NCBI RefSeq assembly: GCF_003996855.1
Contig: NZ_NRQY01000001.1
Location: 519,674 to 583,673, forward strand
Source: Morganella morganii
GTDB taxonomy: Bacteria; Pseudomonadota; Gammaproteobacteria; Enterobacterales; Enterobacteriaceae
Length of the DNA stretch: 64,000 bases
Reading direction: 5' to 3'
Part shown: in pieces, positions 24,771 through 34,702 of the stretch
How positions within the stretch are numbered: position 1 is the stretch's first letter
Layout: the number at the start of each line of letters is the position of its first letter
Position numbers and translations under genes: made by a program
Notes under the pieces: model-generated
The model's input: the letters and a program-made list of their open reading frames with translations, nothing else
The model's database searches: none
Told to the model about the DNA's origin: nothing

Positions 24771-26798
24771 TCAGGATTTTTGCGGCAACGGACGGCCTTT
24801 CAGCAATTTACGGACATGGAAACGGGCGGGATGAATGGCTGCCAGCGTTTCATCATCCAGCGGCAGGGCTTCACCGAAAATCTGTGCCGCGAGCACCTCA
24901 GCGGCCAGCGGGGCGGTGCATAACCCCCGGGAGCCGAGTGCAGCCAGCAGAAACAAGTCAGGCAGATACGGAACACTGCATACGGTTTCCGGCGCAGTTT
25001 TTTGCTCATCAAGATGTGCGTAACAGTCTGTTAATATTGAAAAATAAGGAACATTTCCGGCCAGCGGCAGGTGGTCGCGTAATGTGCAGCGGACTCCCTG
25101 ACGGGACTCTCCGGCGCTGATATCCACCATCTCCGGCCAGCTGACATCCGGCAGTGACGTGAGCAGCCGCTGTTTATTGGCCGTTTGTTCCTCTTCGCGG
25201 TATTCCGTTCCGGTATCATTGCGCTGGTGGCTGGCACCGATGCAGTGCAGGCCGTCAGCCGGATTCACCGGGGTCAGATAACCCTCATAGCACAACACTT
25301 TTTTCAGTCCGGCAATGGCGGGAACAGACGGGACATGGCTGACCTGGCCGCGCACCGGCGTGACCGGAAGCGGAGCGGTTTGCGGGAACTGACTGATACA
25401 ATGACCGTTTGCCAGCACCACCACATCAGCTTCTGCCGTGCTGTTATCTGCAAAACGTAGCGTCCATCCCTGTTCTGCGGGGATTAATTCTTTTACTTCA
25501 CAGCTGAAATGCAGCTGAAGCCCTTCTTTTTGTGCGAGTTTTGCGGTATTGCGTACCAGTTCCTGCGGGCAGAGCCAGCCGCCCTGCGGATAATGCAGGC
25601 CGTCAAAATTCACATCCGTTCCGGCCAGGGCAGAAAGCTGCTCCCGCGACAGGCGCTGTACCATCTCATCCGGCCATGTGACAGATGAAATGTTATTGAT
25701 TTTTTTGCTGCTTTTTTCGTGATACATCAGCTGGATCACACCACACCAGTCATGGTCGTATTTCACGCCCAGAGCTGACAAGGCATCGTATGTGCGGCGG
25801 GCAAACGGGAATGCGGAGGTAAAAAAGCGTTCCGGCGGATCATCCCGTCCGGTCAGCAGCGGATAAAGCGCGCCCTGGCGGTTACCGGAGGCATTAAGCG
25901 CCAGAGCCTCATCCGCACAATATAAGGAAACATCCGCTCCGCGCCGCAGAAGGGCGAGAGCAGATAGCACTCCGGCGATACCGCCGCCAATGATCGCTAT
26001 TTTCTGCGGCGCGGAGGCAGGATGGCGATCAAACCACGGTGTTACGGACGGTACTGCTTCACAGGGATTCACGCCGGCAAGACATTCCCGTTTATGAGCA
26101 AAACCCTTGCGGCGCTCAACGGTAAACCCGGCCTGCTGCAAGCCACGGCGGACGAAACCGGCAGCTGTAAAAGTGGCAAAGGTGCCGCCCGGTTTTGAAA
26201 AACGTATCATCAGATCAAACAGAGACTGCTGCCACATATCCGGATTTTTGGATGGCGCAAAACCGTCAAGAAACCAGGCGTCGATGTTGTTGTCCAGCGC
26301 GTGAGTGAGGGAAGGGAGTAATTCATTAACATCTCCCAGCCATAAATCGAGGGTGATTTCACCACCGGACAGCTGAATACGGTGACAACCGGGTAACGGC
26401 TGCGGCCACTGAGCGCACAGCTGTAAGGATAAATCCGTGAACTCCGGCCAGTGGCGGTGGGCAGCCTGTAAATCAGCTACGGTCAGCGGGAATTTTTCAA
26501 AGCTGATAAAGTGCAGGCGCTTCAGCGGATGTGCCGGATTGGCAGCACGAAACGCCCGGAAGTTCTGCCACAGGGTGAGAAAATTCAGTCCCGTACCAAA
26601 CCCCGTTTCGGCCACAGTACAGACCGGAGTGGTTATCTGTGAAAACCTGTCCGGAAAACCGTTTCCGTTAAGAAACACATAGCGGGTTTCCGCCAGTCCG
26701 TCGTCGTTCGAAAAATAGACGTCATCAAAATGTTGCGAAACAGGTGTACCCTGTTCATTCCAGGTTAAATGTGCAGTTTCAATTGCGGTTTTTTTCAC
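24771..26798 (-). CDS. mnmC: Bifunctional tRNA mnm5s2U34 enzyme MnmC (GTG start)
   Basis: Last steps of wobble uridine modification: the FAD domain converts cmnm5 to nm5, the SAM domain methylates it to mnm5. 675 residues from GTG 26798 (AGG seven bases upstream), beginning VKKTAIETAHLTW in line with E. coli MKHYSIQPANLEF; a further 26 codons are open but unrelated. Methyltransferase motif VAETGFGTGLNFLTLW and DAWFLDGFAPSKNPDMW; oxidase half starts IAIIGGGIAGVLSALALLRRG. The divergent neighbour is fabB, as in E. coli. Confidence 0.95.
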   Translation of the reverse strand: MKKTAIETAHLTWNEQGTPVSQHFDDVYFSNDDGLAETRYVFLNGNGFPDRFSQITTPVCTVAETGFGTGLNFLTLWQNFRAFRAANPAHPLKRLHFISFEKFPLTVADLQAAHRHWPEFTDLSLQLCAQWPQPLPGCHRIQLSGGEITLDLWLGDVNELLPSLTHALDNNIDAWFLDGFAPSKNPDMWQQSLFDLMIRFSKPGGTFATFTAAGFVRRGLQQAGFTVERRKGFAHKRECLAGVNPCEAVPSVTPWFDRHPASAPQKIAIIGGGIAGVLSALALLRRGADVSLYCADEALALNASGNRQGALYPLLTGRDDPPERFFTSAFPFARRTYDALSALGVKYDHDWCGVIQLMYHEKSSKKINNISSVTWPDEMVQRLSREQLSALAGTDVNFDGLHYPQGGWLCPQELVRNTAKLAQKEGLQLHFSCEVKELIPAEQGWTLRFADNSTAEADVVVLANGHCISQFPQTAPLPVTPVRGQVSHVPSVPAIAGLKKVLCYEGYLTPVNPADGLHCIGASHQRNDTGTEYREEEQTANKQRLLTSLPDVSWPEMVDISAGESRQGVRCTLRDHLPLAGNVPYFSILTDCYAHLDEQKTAPETVCSVPYLPDLFLLAALGSRGLCTAPLAAEVLAAQIFGEALPLDDETLAAIHPARFHVRKLLKGRPLPQKS

Positions 26799-26910
26799 GT
26801 TACGGCCTGAGAATTCTGTTCTGTTTTCCCTGATTTTACTCCGCTTTGCGCTGTACTGCCATGCCGGTTGTGACACAGGACAATATCGGTATGTAAAGAT
26901 GCGAAAAAAC

Positions 26911-26927
26911 GTCTGATCGGACTTGTT
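26911..26927 (+). promoter_or_regulatory. FadR-like activator site of fabB
   Basis: GTCTGATCGGACTTGTT keeps the GAYNTGTT half of the FadR consensus. FadR activates fabB in E. coli from this location. Confidence 0.6.
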
Positions 26928-26928
26928 C

Positions 26929-26946
26929 AGCTTACATGTGTAAGCT
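26929..26946. promoter_or_regulatory. FabR operator of fabB
   Basis: Palindrome AGCTTACA-TG-TGTAAGCT, matching the AGC-TACA-TGT--GCT pattern of the TetR-family unsaturated-lipid regulator FabR, placed 47 bases before fabB and directly after the FadR-like site. Confidence 0.75.
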
Positions 26947-26992
26947 AAAGTAGCGCTAAATCCCGTACTACTTAAAATGACAGAGGTATTGA

Positions 26993-28207
26993 ATGAAACG
27001 TGCAGTAATCACTGGTCTGGGGATTATCTCAAGTATCGGTAATAACCGGGAAGAAGTGCTGGCTTCATTGAAAGAAGGTCGTTCCGGGATCACATTTTCT
27101 GAAGAATTTAAAGAGATCGGCATGCGCAGCCAGGTTTGGGGTAATGTCAAACTGGATACTGCCGGTCTTATTGATCGTAAAACTGTCCGTTTCATGAGTG
27201 ATGCATCTATCTATGCGTATCTTTCCATGGAACAGGCCATTGCAGACTCCGGTCTGACTGAAGAGCAGGTGTCTCACTACCGTACCGGTGTGGTTGCCGG
27301 TTCCGGCGGCGGTTCCCCGCGCACTCAGGCTGTCGCGGCTGACGGCATGCGTGCCAAAGGTCTGCGTGGTGTCGGTCCTTACCTGGTGCCGCGTGCAATG
27401 GCATCCGGGGTGTCCGCAAACTTAGCGACACCGTTTAAAATCAAAGGTGTGAACTATTCAATCAGTTCTGCCTGCTCTACGTCCGCACACTGTATCGGTC
27501 ACGCGGTGGAACTGATCCAGCTGGGTAAACAGGATGTGGTATTTGCCGGCGGCGGTGAAGAACTGTGCTGGGAAATGAGCTGCGAATTTGACGCAATGGG
27601 CGCACTGTCCACCAAATACAACGAAACACCGGACAAAGCCTCCCGTACTTATGATCAGGGCCGTGACGGCTTCGTAATTGCAGGCGGCGGCGGTATGGTC
27701 GTGGTGGAAGAGCTGGAGCACGCGCTGGCGCGCGGCGCACATATCTACGCAGAAGTGGTCGGCTACGGCGCGACGTCTGACGGCGCGGATATGGTTGCCC
27801 CGTCAGGTGAAGGTGCGGTCCGCTGCATGCAGATGGCGATGCACGGTCTGGATACGCCGGTTGATTACATCAACACCCACGGTACATCCACACCGGTCGG
27901 TGATACCAAAGAGCTGGAAGCTATCCGCGAAGTCTTTGGCGATCACACCCCGGCGCTGTCATCGACTAAAGCGATGACCGGTCACTCACTGGGTGCGGCA
28001 GGTGTTCATGAGGCAATCTACAGCCTGCTGATGCTGGAAAACGGCTTTGTCGCACCAAGTATCAATGTGGAAAATCTTGATGAAAAAGCGCACGGGATGG
28101 ATGTTATCACCAAACCGACGGAGCGCGAACTGACCACTGTGATGTCCAACAGCTTCGGTTTCGGCGGCACTAACGCCACACTGGTAATGCGCAAATATCA
28201 GAACTGA
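26993..28207 (+). CDS. fabB: 3-oxoacyl-ACP synthase I
   Basis: Elongates acyl-ACP and is essential for unsaturated fatty acids. 404 residues (E. coli 406). Catalytic triad motifs: Cys161 in [11 protein letters not shown], His in [12 protein letters not shown] and His in [16 protein letters not shown] precedes the ATG. FadR- and FabR-like sites upstream imply the usual dual control; a terminator follows. Confidence 0.98.
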   Translation: MKRAVITGLGIISSIGNNREEVLASLKEGRSGITFSEEFKEIGMRSQVWGNVKLDTAGLIDRKTVRFMSDASIYAYLSMEQAIADSGLTEEQVSHYRTGVVAGSGGGSPRTQAVAADGMRAKGLRGVGPYLVPRAMASGVSANLATPFKIKGVNYSISSACSTSAHCIGHAVELIQLGKQDVVFAGGGEELCWEMSCEFDAMGALSTKYNETPDKASRTYDQGRDGFVIAGGGGMVVVEELEHALARGAHIYAEVVGYGATSDGADMVAPSGEGAVRCMQMAMHGLDTPVDYINTHGTSTPVGDTKELEAIREVFGDHTPALSSTKAMTGHSLGAAGVHEAIYSLLMLENGFVAPSINVENLDEKAHGMDVITKPTERELTTVMSNSFGFGGTNATLVMRKYQN

Positions 28208-28229
28208 TTTTTGCCTGATTAGCAGATAA

Positions 28230-28263
28230 ATGCCCCGGTTTAATCACCGGGGCATTTTCTTTT
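28230..28263 (+). terminator. Terminator after fabB
   Basis: ATGCCCCGG, loop TTTAATCA, CCGGGGCAT, then TTTCTTTT. Confidence 0.9.
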
Positions 28264-28325
28264 GCGGCAAAGTCTGTCAGGGTATAACGGTACTGTTTAT
28301 CCTTTTACTGCCACAGGGGTGATGA

Positions 28326-28595
28326 ATGAAAAAGCTGACTATCGCAGAGATGACCGAGCCGCAAAAAATCCGTGTCCGTACCCGGCTGGCGCAGGAACAA
28401 AAGAAACTGGGGCGTCCGCTGACCAATGCGGAGCAGAATAAAGTCAAAGATCAGATTATCACTGAGATTTCCAAAGAAGTTGATGCCGCTGCCGCTAAAG
28501 TCAGAGCGCAGAAAAAAAAGGATAAAATCAAACCCGGCAGCGGAACAGAAACGTACAGCTGGTCAGCGAAAACCCATACGCGTGGATTGCGCTGA
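28326..28595 (+). CDS. DUF3811 (YjbD) family protein
   Basis: 89 residues, highly basic. The middle GRPLTNAEQNKVKDQII and the end TETYSWSAKTHTRGLR match the E. coli YjbD/DUF3811 family (GRPLTNAETNSIKKEYI...FSWSANTPTRGRR). Function unknown; strong Lys/Arg content suggests nucleic-acid contact but nothing proves it. AGGGG lies eight bases before the ATG. yjbD is not near fabB in E. coli, so the position differs. Confidence 0.8.
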   Translation: MKKLTIAEMTEPQKIRVRTRLAQEQKKLGRPLTNAEQNKVKDQIITEISKEVDAAAAKVRAQKKKDKIKPGSGTETYSWSAKTHTRGLR

Positions 28596-28898
28596 GCCTT
28601 TCTGAGAACTTACTTCCGTTTTTATTACGATATGGTATCCCGTAGTTTGGTGTGCCATTGGCAGGATTTTAACATAGTCATATATGATAATAAGAATCAA
28701 TACTGATACTGTTTTGTCACTTTGTGACGGAGATGAAAAATTACAAAGATACCAAAAAATAGCAAAATACAGATAAAGCATTGATAAAGTTATTAAAACA
28801 GGGATAATAACAAAAAAAATTATATGACTCATCAATGAATTGATGCTTTTCATTTTTGTTAGTTATCCCTGAATACAGGGCCCTGATTTTGTTTTTAT
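28596..28898. other. A+T-rich gap between the DUF3811 gene and the transporter
   Basis: No gene supported. A minus-strand frame (28563-28853) with hydrophobic residues has no ribosome site and overlaps the DUF3811 gene. An inverted pair ATCAATGAATTGAT near 28830 is weak. Confidence 0.5.
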
Positions 28899-29846
28899 CT
28901 ATTCTCCCGCCTCACACCGCTGCGGCTGCGGTTTCTTGCTTTTGCGGCGGATAATCTGTGTCAGCGGTGTACGCAGACGCTGCGCCATAATTACCCCGAT
29001 CAGTACCACGCCGCCGCCGATAATATGATAGCTGTGCAGTTCTTCTTTCAGGAAGACCGCGGCGATAATGGCGGTCAGTACCGGCGCCAGGTTCATAAAG
29101 ATAGACGCGGCGTTTGCACCCAGACGGGTCACGCCCAGTATCCATAACAGCGGTGCAAAGATAGAAGCCGAAATGCCCGCATACAGCACCAGCCCGATAT
29201 TATCGCTGTTCAGTGCCACATCACCCGCGCTGAGGAAAACCGGAATCAGCAGCAGCACGCCAAAGACAATCTGCATATACAGGGAGTGAATGCTCGACAG
29301 CGGGATTGCCCAGCGCTTGGTCAGTACACCGTAGAAAGCATAAGCGAGACCGGCGATAAACATCAGCATTTCACCCTGTCCCAGCCCCTGATGCAGTAAA
29401 TCTGCCGGATGTCCCTTACTGATAAGCCAGGTCAGGCCGCTCAGGGAGAGAATTGTCCCCAGCACAATACCGATGGTCGGCGCGATACGCAGTACCGGAA
29501 TACTTAACACCACGGTCAGCAGCGGGATCAGCGAGGTAATAATTCCCATAAAGGTAGCGCTGACGGTATACGCCGCGTAATACGCCAGGCTCTGATACAG
29601 TCCCATGCCGAGAAAACCGAGGACAAACAGTTTCCATGCGTGCTGTTTGATCACCGCGCGCTGCTGCCAGACCGGGATAATCAGGAACGGCGTCATCAAG
29701 GCGAGCGCCAGTGCCCAGCGGTAAAAGGAAATCGCACCGGGGGCGATGGCACCGGCGGCCAGTTTATTCACCACGGCATTCACAGACCAGATCAAAACAG
29801 CCCCGAGGGGTAAAAGCAGGTTTTTCATTCTTAAACTCATTTTCAT
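28899..29846 (-). CDS. EamA/DMT family exporter
   Basis: 315 residues with about ten hydrophobic segments in two EamA repeats (first starting LPLGAVLIWSVNAVVNKLAAG, second around MLMFIAGLAYAFYGVLTKRW), ending in a basic cytoplasmic tail (RRKSKKPQPQR). Members of the drug/metabolite transporter superfamily usually export amino acids, metabolites or drugs; the substrate here is not predictable. Three in-frame ATGs at the start (29846, 29840, 29828). It is transcribed divergently from an AraC-type regulator, which probably controls it. Confidence 0.9.
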   Translation of the reverse strand: MKMSLRMKNLLLPLGAVLIWSVNAVVNKLAAGAIAPGAISFYRWALALALMTPFLIIPVWQQRAVIKQHAWKLFVLGFLGMGLYQSLAYYAAYTVSATFMGIITSLIPLLTVVLSIPVLRIAPTIGIVLGTILSLSGLTWLISKGHPADLLHQGLGQGEMLMFIAGLAYAFYGVLTKRWAIPLSSIHSLYMQIVFGVLLLIPVFLSAGDVALNSDNIGLVLYAGISASIFAPLLWILGVTRLGANAASIFMNLAPVLTAIIAAVFLKEELHSYHIIGGGVVLIGVIMAQRLRTPLTQIIRRKSKKPQPQRCEAGE

Positions 29847-29929
29847 TATCAGGCAGGTGGTGTAGTGTAATCTGTCTTAATTATTCTATATAACGATATC
29901 CCGCCAATTTATAGAGAGGATCTGACAAG

Positions 29930-30706
29930 ATGACCCGTAAGTCAGATATTGCGTCACTGGGCGTGAAAGATCCGGTGACATTAATCTGCCGTCATGAACA
30001 ATTTTATTCGGAAACGGAGTTTGCCCTTCATCATCATCCCTTCGGTCAGCTGCTGTATGTCGCCAGCGGTGTGATGGAAATGACCGTTGAGGGACAGCGC
30101 TATCTGGCCCCGGCCGGGTTTTGTATCTGGATACCGCCGGGAACGGAACATGCCAGTTATAACAAAGCCTGCGCATCTTTCAAAATTATTGATATTTCGC
30201 CGCAGTGGGCACCGCAGTTACCGCAGATGGCGTGTGTGATAGAACTGACTCCGGTTTTCAGCGCGGTGATGCAGGATTTATTCGGCCGTAAAGTCTGTGA
30301 ACCGGAAACAGAGGCGGATAACCGCCTGGCATTGGTGCTGACTGACCAGCTGCTGTTGTCGCGCTGTCAGCCGACCTATCTGCCGGTCACGGATGATAAA
30401 CTGCTGGCGCCGGTACTCAGCGCGCTCGAGAACGATCCGTCTGATAATACATCGCTGGCGGAGTGGGCTGTGCGGCGTTTTACCTCGGAGCGGACATTAT
30501 CCCGGCGTTGTCAGCAGAAACTGGGGATGTCCTTCAGTGAATGGCGTCAGCGCCTGCGTTTTCTGCGGGCGGTGGCGTTATTGCAGGAGGGCCGCAGTGT
30601 GCAGAATGTCGCGCTGGATGTGGGTTACAGCTCATCCTCGGCCTTTATTGCGATGTTCTCTCAGCTGGCGGGTGTGACGCCGGAACGTTTCCGCCATCAG
30701 CCTTAA
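29930..30706 (+). CDS. AraC family transcriptional regulator with cupin sensor
   Basis: 258 residues. An N-terminal cupin (HHHPFGQLLYVASGVMEMTVEG, WIPPGTEHASYN; about 33-85) binds an effector, and the C-terminal AraC DNA-binding domain (about 155-255) has two helix-turn-helix motifs, the second ending VQNVALDVGYSSSSAFIAMFSQLAGVTPERFR. This architecture is that of NimR/YeaM-like regulators that control a neighbouring exporter. Divergence from the EamA gene with an 83-base shared promoter region supports that role. Confidence 0.9.
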   Translation: MTRKSDIASLGVKDPVTLICRHEQFYSETEFALHHHPFGQLLYVASGVMEMTVEGQRYLAPAGFCIWIPPGTEHASYNKACASFKIIDISPQWAPQLPQMACVIELTPVFSAVMQDLFGRKVCEPETEADNRLALVLTDQLLLSRCQPTYLPVTDDKLLAPVLSALENDPSDNTSLAEWAVRRFTSERTLSRRCQQKLGMSFSEWRQRLRFLRAVALLQEGRSVQNVALDVGYSSSSAFIAMFSQLAGVTPERFRHQP

Positions 30707-30851
30707 TTGCTTTCTTTAGCAACAATCGGTGTTCCGGGCGTAGGTTTTATCCCGCAGAAGTGGCAAAATAGCGGCCATCCGTTTCAATTCCGGTTGTGCC
30801 GCCGTACCGACAGGTCTCCGCCGGCCGCCGGCAGATATGAAGGTAAAGCCC

Positions 30852-31982
30852 GTGAAAATCGTTGTAGATGAGAATATGCCTTACGCCGAAATCCTGTTTT
30901 CCCGTCTCGGGGATGTGGTGGCGGTGCCGGGACGTCCGTTACCGGACGGGGTGCTGGATGATGCTGACGCGCTGATGGTGCGTTCTGTCACGAAAGTGAA
31001 TGCACAACTGCTGGAAAATACCCCGGTGAAATTCACCGGTACGGCAACGGCCGGTTTTGACCATGTGGATAAAGCGTGGCTGGCAGAGCAGGGGATCGGT
31101 TTTTCTTCTGCGCCGGGATGTAACGCAATTGCGGTGGTGGAATATGTGTTTTCCGCCCTGATGCTGCTGGCGGAGCGTGACAGCTTTCAGCTGACGGATA
31201 AAACTGTCGGGATTATCGGTGCCGGGAATGTCGGCGGCCGTCTGGCAAAACGTCTGGAAGCACTGGGTGTTAATATTCTTATCTGTGACCCGCCGCGTGC
31301 GGATAATGGTGATGCCGTGGCATTTTATGATATCGATACCCTTGTGGCGCAGGCCGATATTCTGACATTCCATACCCCGCTGAATAAATCCGGGCCGTAC
31401 ACCACACTGCATCTGATGGATGAAACCCGCCTCAATACAATGAAAGACAATGGTATTCTGATTAACGCCAGCCGTGGTGCGGTGGTGGATAACCGGGCGC
31501 TGTTGTCGGTCCTGGCAGGTGGCAAGCCGCTGAGTGTGGTGCTGGATGTGTGGGAGCCGGAGCCGGATCTGTCACAGGAACTGCTCTCGCTGGCGGATAT
31601 CGGCACGCCGCATATTGCCGGTTATACCCTTGAAGGCAAGGCGCGCGGCACCACGCAGGTGTTTGAGGCGTTTGCGGATTTCACCGGGCAGCCGCAGCAG
31701 GTTGCGCTGGCGGAACTGTTACCGGCACCGGAATTCGGCTGTATTACGCTGTCAGGTAAAGTAACGCAAAGTATTCTCAAACGTTTAATGCATCTGGTTT
31801 ATGATGTCCGTCGTGATGATGCGGCATTGCGTGCGGTTGCCGGGGTGGCGGGTGAGTTTGATAAACTCCGTAAATTTTATCCTGATCGCCGCGAGTGGTC
31901 ATCACTGACGGTTATTTGTGATGATGCGCAGAGTGCGGCGCTGTTGTCTGAGCTGGGGTTCACAGCAGAATACCGCGCATAA
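30852..31982 (+). CDS. pdxB: Erythronate-4-phosphate dehydrogenase (GTG start)
   Basis: Second step of pyridoxal 5-phosphate synthesis. 376 residues from GTG 30852 (AAGG eight bases upstream), beginning [13 protein letters not shown] as E. coli [13 protein letters not shown]; an ATG five codons earlier is less likely. NAD fold [15 protein letters not shown], catalytic region [15 protein letters not shown] and SHIAGY equivalent [15 protein letters not shown] are present, plus the C-terminal dimerisation domain [13 protein letters not shown]. Followed by usg and truA as in E. coli. Confidence 0.96.
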   Translation: MKIVVDENMPYAEILFSRLGDVVAVPGRPLPDGVLDDADALMVRSVTKVNAQLLENTPVKFTGTATAGFDHVDKAWLAEQGIGFSSAPGCNAIAVVEYVFSALMLLAERDSFQLTDKTVGIIGAGNVGGRLAKRLEALGVNILICDPPRADNGDAVAFYDIDTLVAQADILTFHTPLNKSGPYTTLHLMDETRLNTMKDNGILINASRGAVVDNRALLSVLAGGKPLSVVLDVWEPEPDLSQELLSLADIGTPHIAGYTLEGKARGTTQVFEAFADFTGQPQQVALAELLPAPEFGCITLSGKVTQSILKRLMHLVYDVRRDDAALRAVAGVAGEFDKLRKFYPDRREWSSLTVICDDAQSAALLSELGFTAEYRA

Positions 31983-32007
31983 AATTATTTTTTCATCATT
32001 TTTTCCG

Positions 32008-32040
32008 ACTGTGCCGCGCTGACGCGGTGCAGTCTTTGTT
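32008..32040 (+). terminator. Hairpin between pdxB and usg
   Basis: ACTGTGCCGCG, loop CTGA, CGCGGTGCAGT (two G-U/A-C irregularities), followed by CTTTGTT. Could be an attenuator within the pdxB-usg-truA operon. Confidence 0.45.
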
Positions 32041-32052
32041 CCGGAGATAACT

Positions 32053-33063
32053 ATGTCAGAAGGCTGGAATATTGCCGTATTGGGTGCGACCGGTGCTGTC
32101 GGCCGCGCGGTGGTGTCATTACTGGAAGAGCGTGAATTTCCGGTGGGAGAGTTATATTTACTGGCCGGAGAGCGCAGCGCGGGAGAATCGGTGCGCATGA
32201 ACGGCAAAAGCTATCTGGTCACTGACGCCCGTGATTTTGACTGGTCGCAGGTTCAGCTGGCCTTTTTCATGGCCGGAGCGGAAGCCACGGAAGCTTATTA
32301 TGAAGCCGCCACGGACAGCGGTTGTATTGTGATTGACAGCAGCGGCCTGTTTGCGCTGGAACCGGATGTGCCGCTGGTGGTGCCGTCGGTGAACCCGCAG
32401 GCACTGAGCGAATACCGCAACCGTAACCTGATTGCGCTGGCGGACAGCACGGTCAGCCAGTTGCTGACTGCTATCCGCCCGCTGGTTGAAAGCGCCGGGT
32501 TATCGCGTATTAATCTGACCAATCTGTTTTCCGTATCCCGTTTCGGGAAAAGCGCGGTGGAAGAGCTGGCCGGTGAGTGTGCCAAACTCCTCAACGGTAT
32601 TCCGCCGGAAGCCGGTCGTTTCAGCAAACAACTGGCATTTAACCTGCTGCCGCTACTGGCTGATGAGCAGGGCAGTGTGTCAGAAGAGCGCCGTATCGCG
32701 GAAGAGACCCGTAAAGTTTTACAGGATGCCGGTCTGCCGATCAGTGTGAGCTGCGTGCAGTCACCGGTGTTCTACGGTAATGCGCAGATTGTGCAGCTGG
32801 AAACGCTGCGTCCGCTCTGCAGTGAGGAAGCACGTGATGAACTGGAGCGTGCAGAGGATATTCAGCTCTCTGAAGAGCAGGAGTTCCCGACTCAGGTCAC
32901 GGATGCGTCCGGTAATCATCTGCTGAATATTGGTTGTCTGCGTAATGATTACGGCATCCCGGAAATCCTGCATTTCTGGTCGGTGGCGGATAACGTGCAG
33001 TTCGGCGGCGCACTGATGGCGGTCGAAATTGCCGAGCGTCTGACGCAGGAGCAGTTTTACTGA
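32053..33063 (+). CDS. usg: Usg, aspartate-semialdehyde dehydrogenase paralogue without the catalytic cysteine
   Basis: 336 residues, the same length and fold as E. coli Usg. NADP fold [21 protein letters not shown] at the N-terminus. Where true Asd has the nucleophile in NCST, this protein has [11 protein letters not shown], so the catalytic Cys is absent, as in E. coli Usg (DSLTSQLL). It is therefore a probable pseudoenzyme of unknown role kept between pdxB and truA. Its TGA shares one base with the truA ATG, so truA is coupled to it. Confidence 0.95.
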   Translation: MSEGWNIAVLGATGAVGRAVVSLLEEREFPVGELYLLAGERSAGESVRMNGKSYLVTDARDFDWSQVQLAFFMAGAEATEAYYEAATDSGCIVIDSSGLFALEPDVPLVVPSVNPQALSEYRNRNLIALADSTVSQLLTAIRPLVESAGLSRINLTNLFSVSRFGKSAVEELAGECAKLLNGIPPEAGRFSKQLAFNLLPLLADEQGSVSEERRIAEETRKVLQDAGLPISVSCVQSPVFYGNAQIVQLETLRPLCSEEARDELERAEDIQLSEEQEFPTQVTDASGNHLLNIGCLRNDYGIPEILHFWSVADNVQFGGALMAVEIAERLTQEQFY

Positions 33064-33884
33064 TGTCAGAGGTGATTTTACCGGCGGAAGAGGGTAAAAC
33101 CACGATCGCGCTGGGTATTGAATATGACGGCAGCCGTTATTACGGCTGGCAGCGTCAGTCAGAAGTTGCGAGTGTACAGGGCTGTCTGGAAAAAGCCCTG
33201 TCAAAAGTGGCCGCAGAGCCGGTTTCGGTTTTCTGCGCGGGGCGGACAGATGCCGGGGTGCACGCCACCGGCCAGGTGGTGCATTTTCACACGGCGGCAG
33301 TCCGTAAAGATGCAGCCTGGACGATGGGCGTGAACACCCATCTGCCGTCTGATATCGCGGTACGCTGGGTTAAAACTGTGCCGGAAAATTTTCATGCCCG
33401 GTTCAGTGCCACGGCGCGGCGTTACCGGTATGTGATTTTTAACCATCGCTTTCGTCCGGCTATTTTAAGTAAAGGGGTAACCCACTTTCATTATCCGCTG
33501 GATGAAAAGCGGATGCATGAAGCGGCACAGAGCCTGCTGGGGGAGAATGATTTTTCCTCTTTCCGCGCGGCGCAGTGTCAGTCCAAAAGCCCGTGGCGTA
33601 ATATGATGCACGTGAATGTCGCCCGCCGGGGGCAGTATGTGATTGTGGATATCAAAGCCAATGCCTTTGTGCATCATATGGTGCGCAACATTACCGGTGC
33701 TCTGCTGGAGATCGGCTGCGGTAATCTGCCGGTCAGCCGGATGGCGGAACTGCTGGCACTGAAAGACCGGACACAGGCACCGGCAACGGCACCTGCGGAA
33801 GGGTTATACCTGGTTTCAGTGGATTACCCGGAAGAATTTGCCCTGCCGTCACCGGCGATGGGGCCGCTTTTCCTGGCAGATTAA
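33063..33884 (+). CDS. truA: tRNA pseudouridine(38-40) synthase TruA
   Basis: Makes pseudouridine at positions 38-40 of many tRNAs. 273 residues. Catalytic Asp63 lies in [27 protein letters not shown] and [17 protein letters not shown] match the family. The ATG at 33063 overlaps the usg stop by one base. A REP-like palindrome follows the stop. Confidence 0.97.
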   Translation: MSEVILPAEEGKTTIALGIEYDGSRYYGWQRQSEVASVQGCLEKALSKVAAEPVSVFCAGRTDAGVHATGQVVHFHTAAVRKDAAWTMGVNTHLPSDIAVRWVKTVPENFHARFSATARRYRYVIFNHRFRPAILSKGVTHFHYPLDEKRMHEAAQSLLGENDFSSFRAAQCQSKSPWRNMMHVNVARRGQYVIVDIKANAFVHHMVRNITGALLEIGCGNLPVSRMAELLALKDRTQAPATAPAEGLYLVSVDYPEEFALPSPAMGPLFLAD

Positions 33885-33891
33885 TTTATTA

Positions 33892-33919
33892 GCCGGATAA
33901 GCAAAAGGCTGCATCCGGC
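33892..33919. repeat. REP-like palindrome between truA and dedA
   Basis: GCCGGATAAGC and GCTGCATCCGGC form an imperfect stem with a short AAAAG loop. The GCCGGAT...ATCCGGC outline is that of enterobacterial REP units. Only one copy was noticed in this window. Confidence 0.5.
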
Positions 33920-33929
33920 GGGGTGAAAT

Positions 33930-34601
33930 ATGGAATACATTAAATTTCTGATCGATTTTATTCTGCACATTGATTTGCATATGCAGGAAATAGTGGCGCA
34001 GTACGGAATCTGGGTTTATGCGATTTTATTCCTGATCCTGTTCTGTGAAACCGGGCTTGTGGTCACGCCGTTCCTGCCGGGAGACTCGCTGCTGTTTGTG
34101 GCGGGGACACTGGCGGCACTGCCGACCAATGATCTGAATATTCATGTGATGGTGCTGCTGATGATTACAGCGGCGATTATCGGTGATGCGGTTAACTATA
34201 CCATAGGGCACTTTTTCGGGGAGCGGCTTTTCCGCAATCCGGCCTCGAAAATTTTCCGTCAGAGCTATCTGCGCAAGACCCATGCGTTCTTTGAAACTCA
34301 TGGCGGAAAAGCGATTATTCTGGCGCGATTTGTCCCGATCGTGCGGACATTCGCCCCGTTTGTTGCCGGTATGAGTAAAATGTCTTACCGTCACTTTGCG
34401 ATGTTTAACGTCATCGGCGCGATTGTATGGGTGGTATTATTTGCCTATGCAGGGTATATCTTCGGGGAAACCGAGATTGTACAGAAGAACTTGAAATTAC
34501 TTATCGTGGCGATTATTTTCATCTCCATATTGCCCGGTATTATCGAGATATGGCGTCACCGCCGTGCGGCAAAAAAAGCTCAGAAACGTGATGACGCCTG
34601 A
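33930..34601 (+). CDS. dedA: DedA family membrane protein
   Basis: 223 residues with several hydrophobic segments. Family motifs [27 protein letters not shown] and the re-entrant region [37 protein letters not shown]. DedA proteins are undecaprenyl-phosphate/lipid transporters needed for envelope integrity; E. coli DedA is the founding member and lies in the same place before accD. GGGTGAAAT precedes the ATG. Confidence 0.94.
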   Translation: MEYIKFLIDFILHIDLHMQEIVAQYGIWVYAILFLILFCETGLVVTPFLPGDSLLFVAGTLAALPTNDLNIHVMVLLMITAAIIGDAVNYTIGHFFGERLFRNPASKIFRQSYLRKTHAFFETHGGKAIILARFVPIVRTFAPFVAGMSKMSYRHFAMFNVIGAIVWVVLFAYAGYIFGETEIVQKNLKLLIVAIIFISILPGIIEIWRHRRAAKKAQKRDDA

Positions 34602-34702
34602 GTGGTTTGAGCAGTTTTTTATCCACAGTGCATGTGCAATGTGGTTTAATGGCAGATAATAATTACACTGGCTGAGCCAGATTTCAGACGGAAAGGTCAT
34701 TA

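Noticed and set aside
28563..28853. 96-codon minus-strand frame with hydrophobic residues
   Set aside because: No ribosome site, overlaps the end of the DUF3811 gene, and the composition is that of A+T-rich intergenic DNA.
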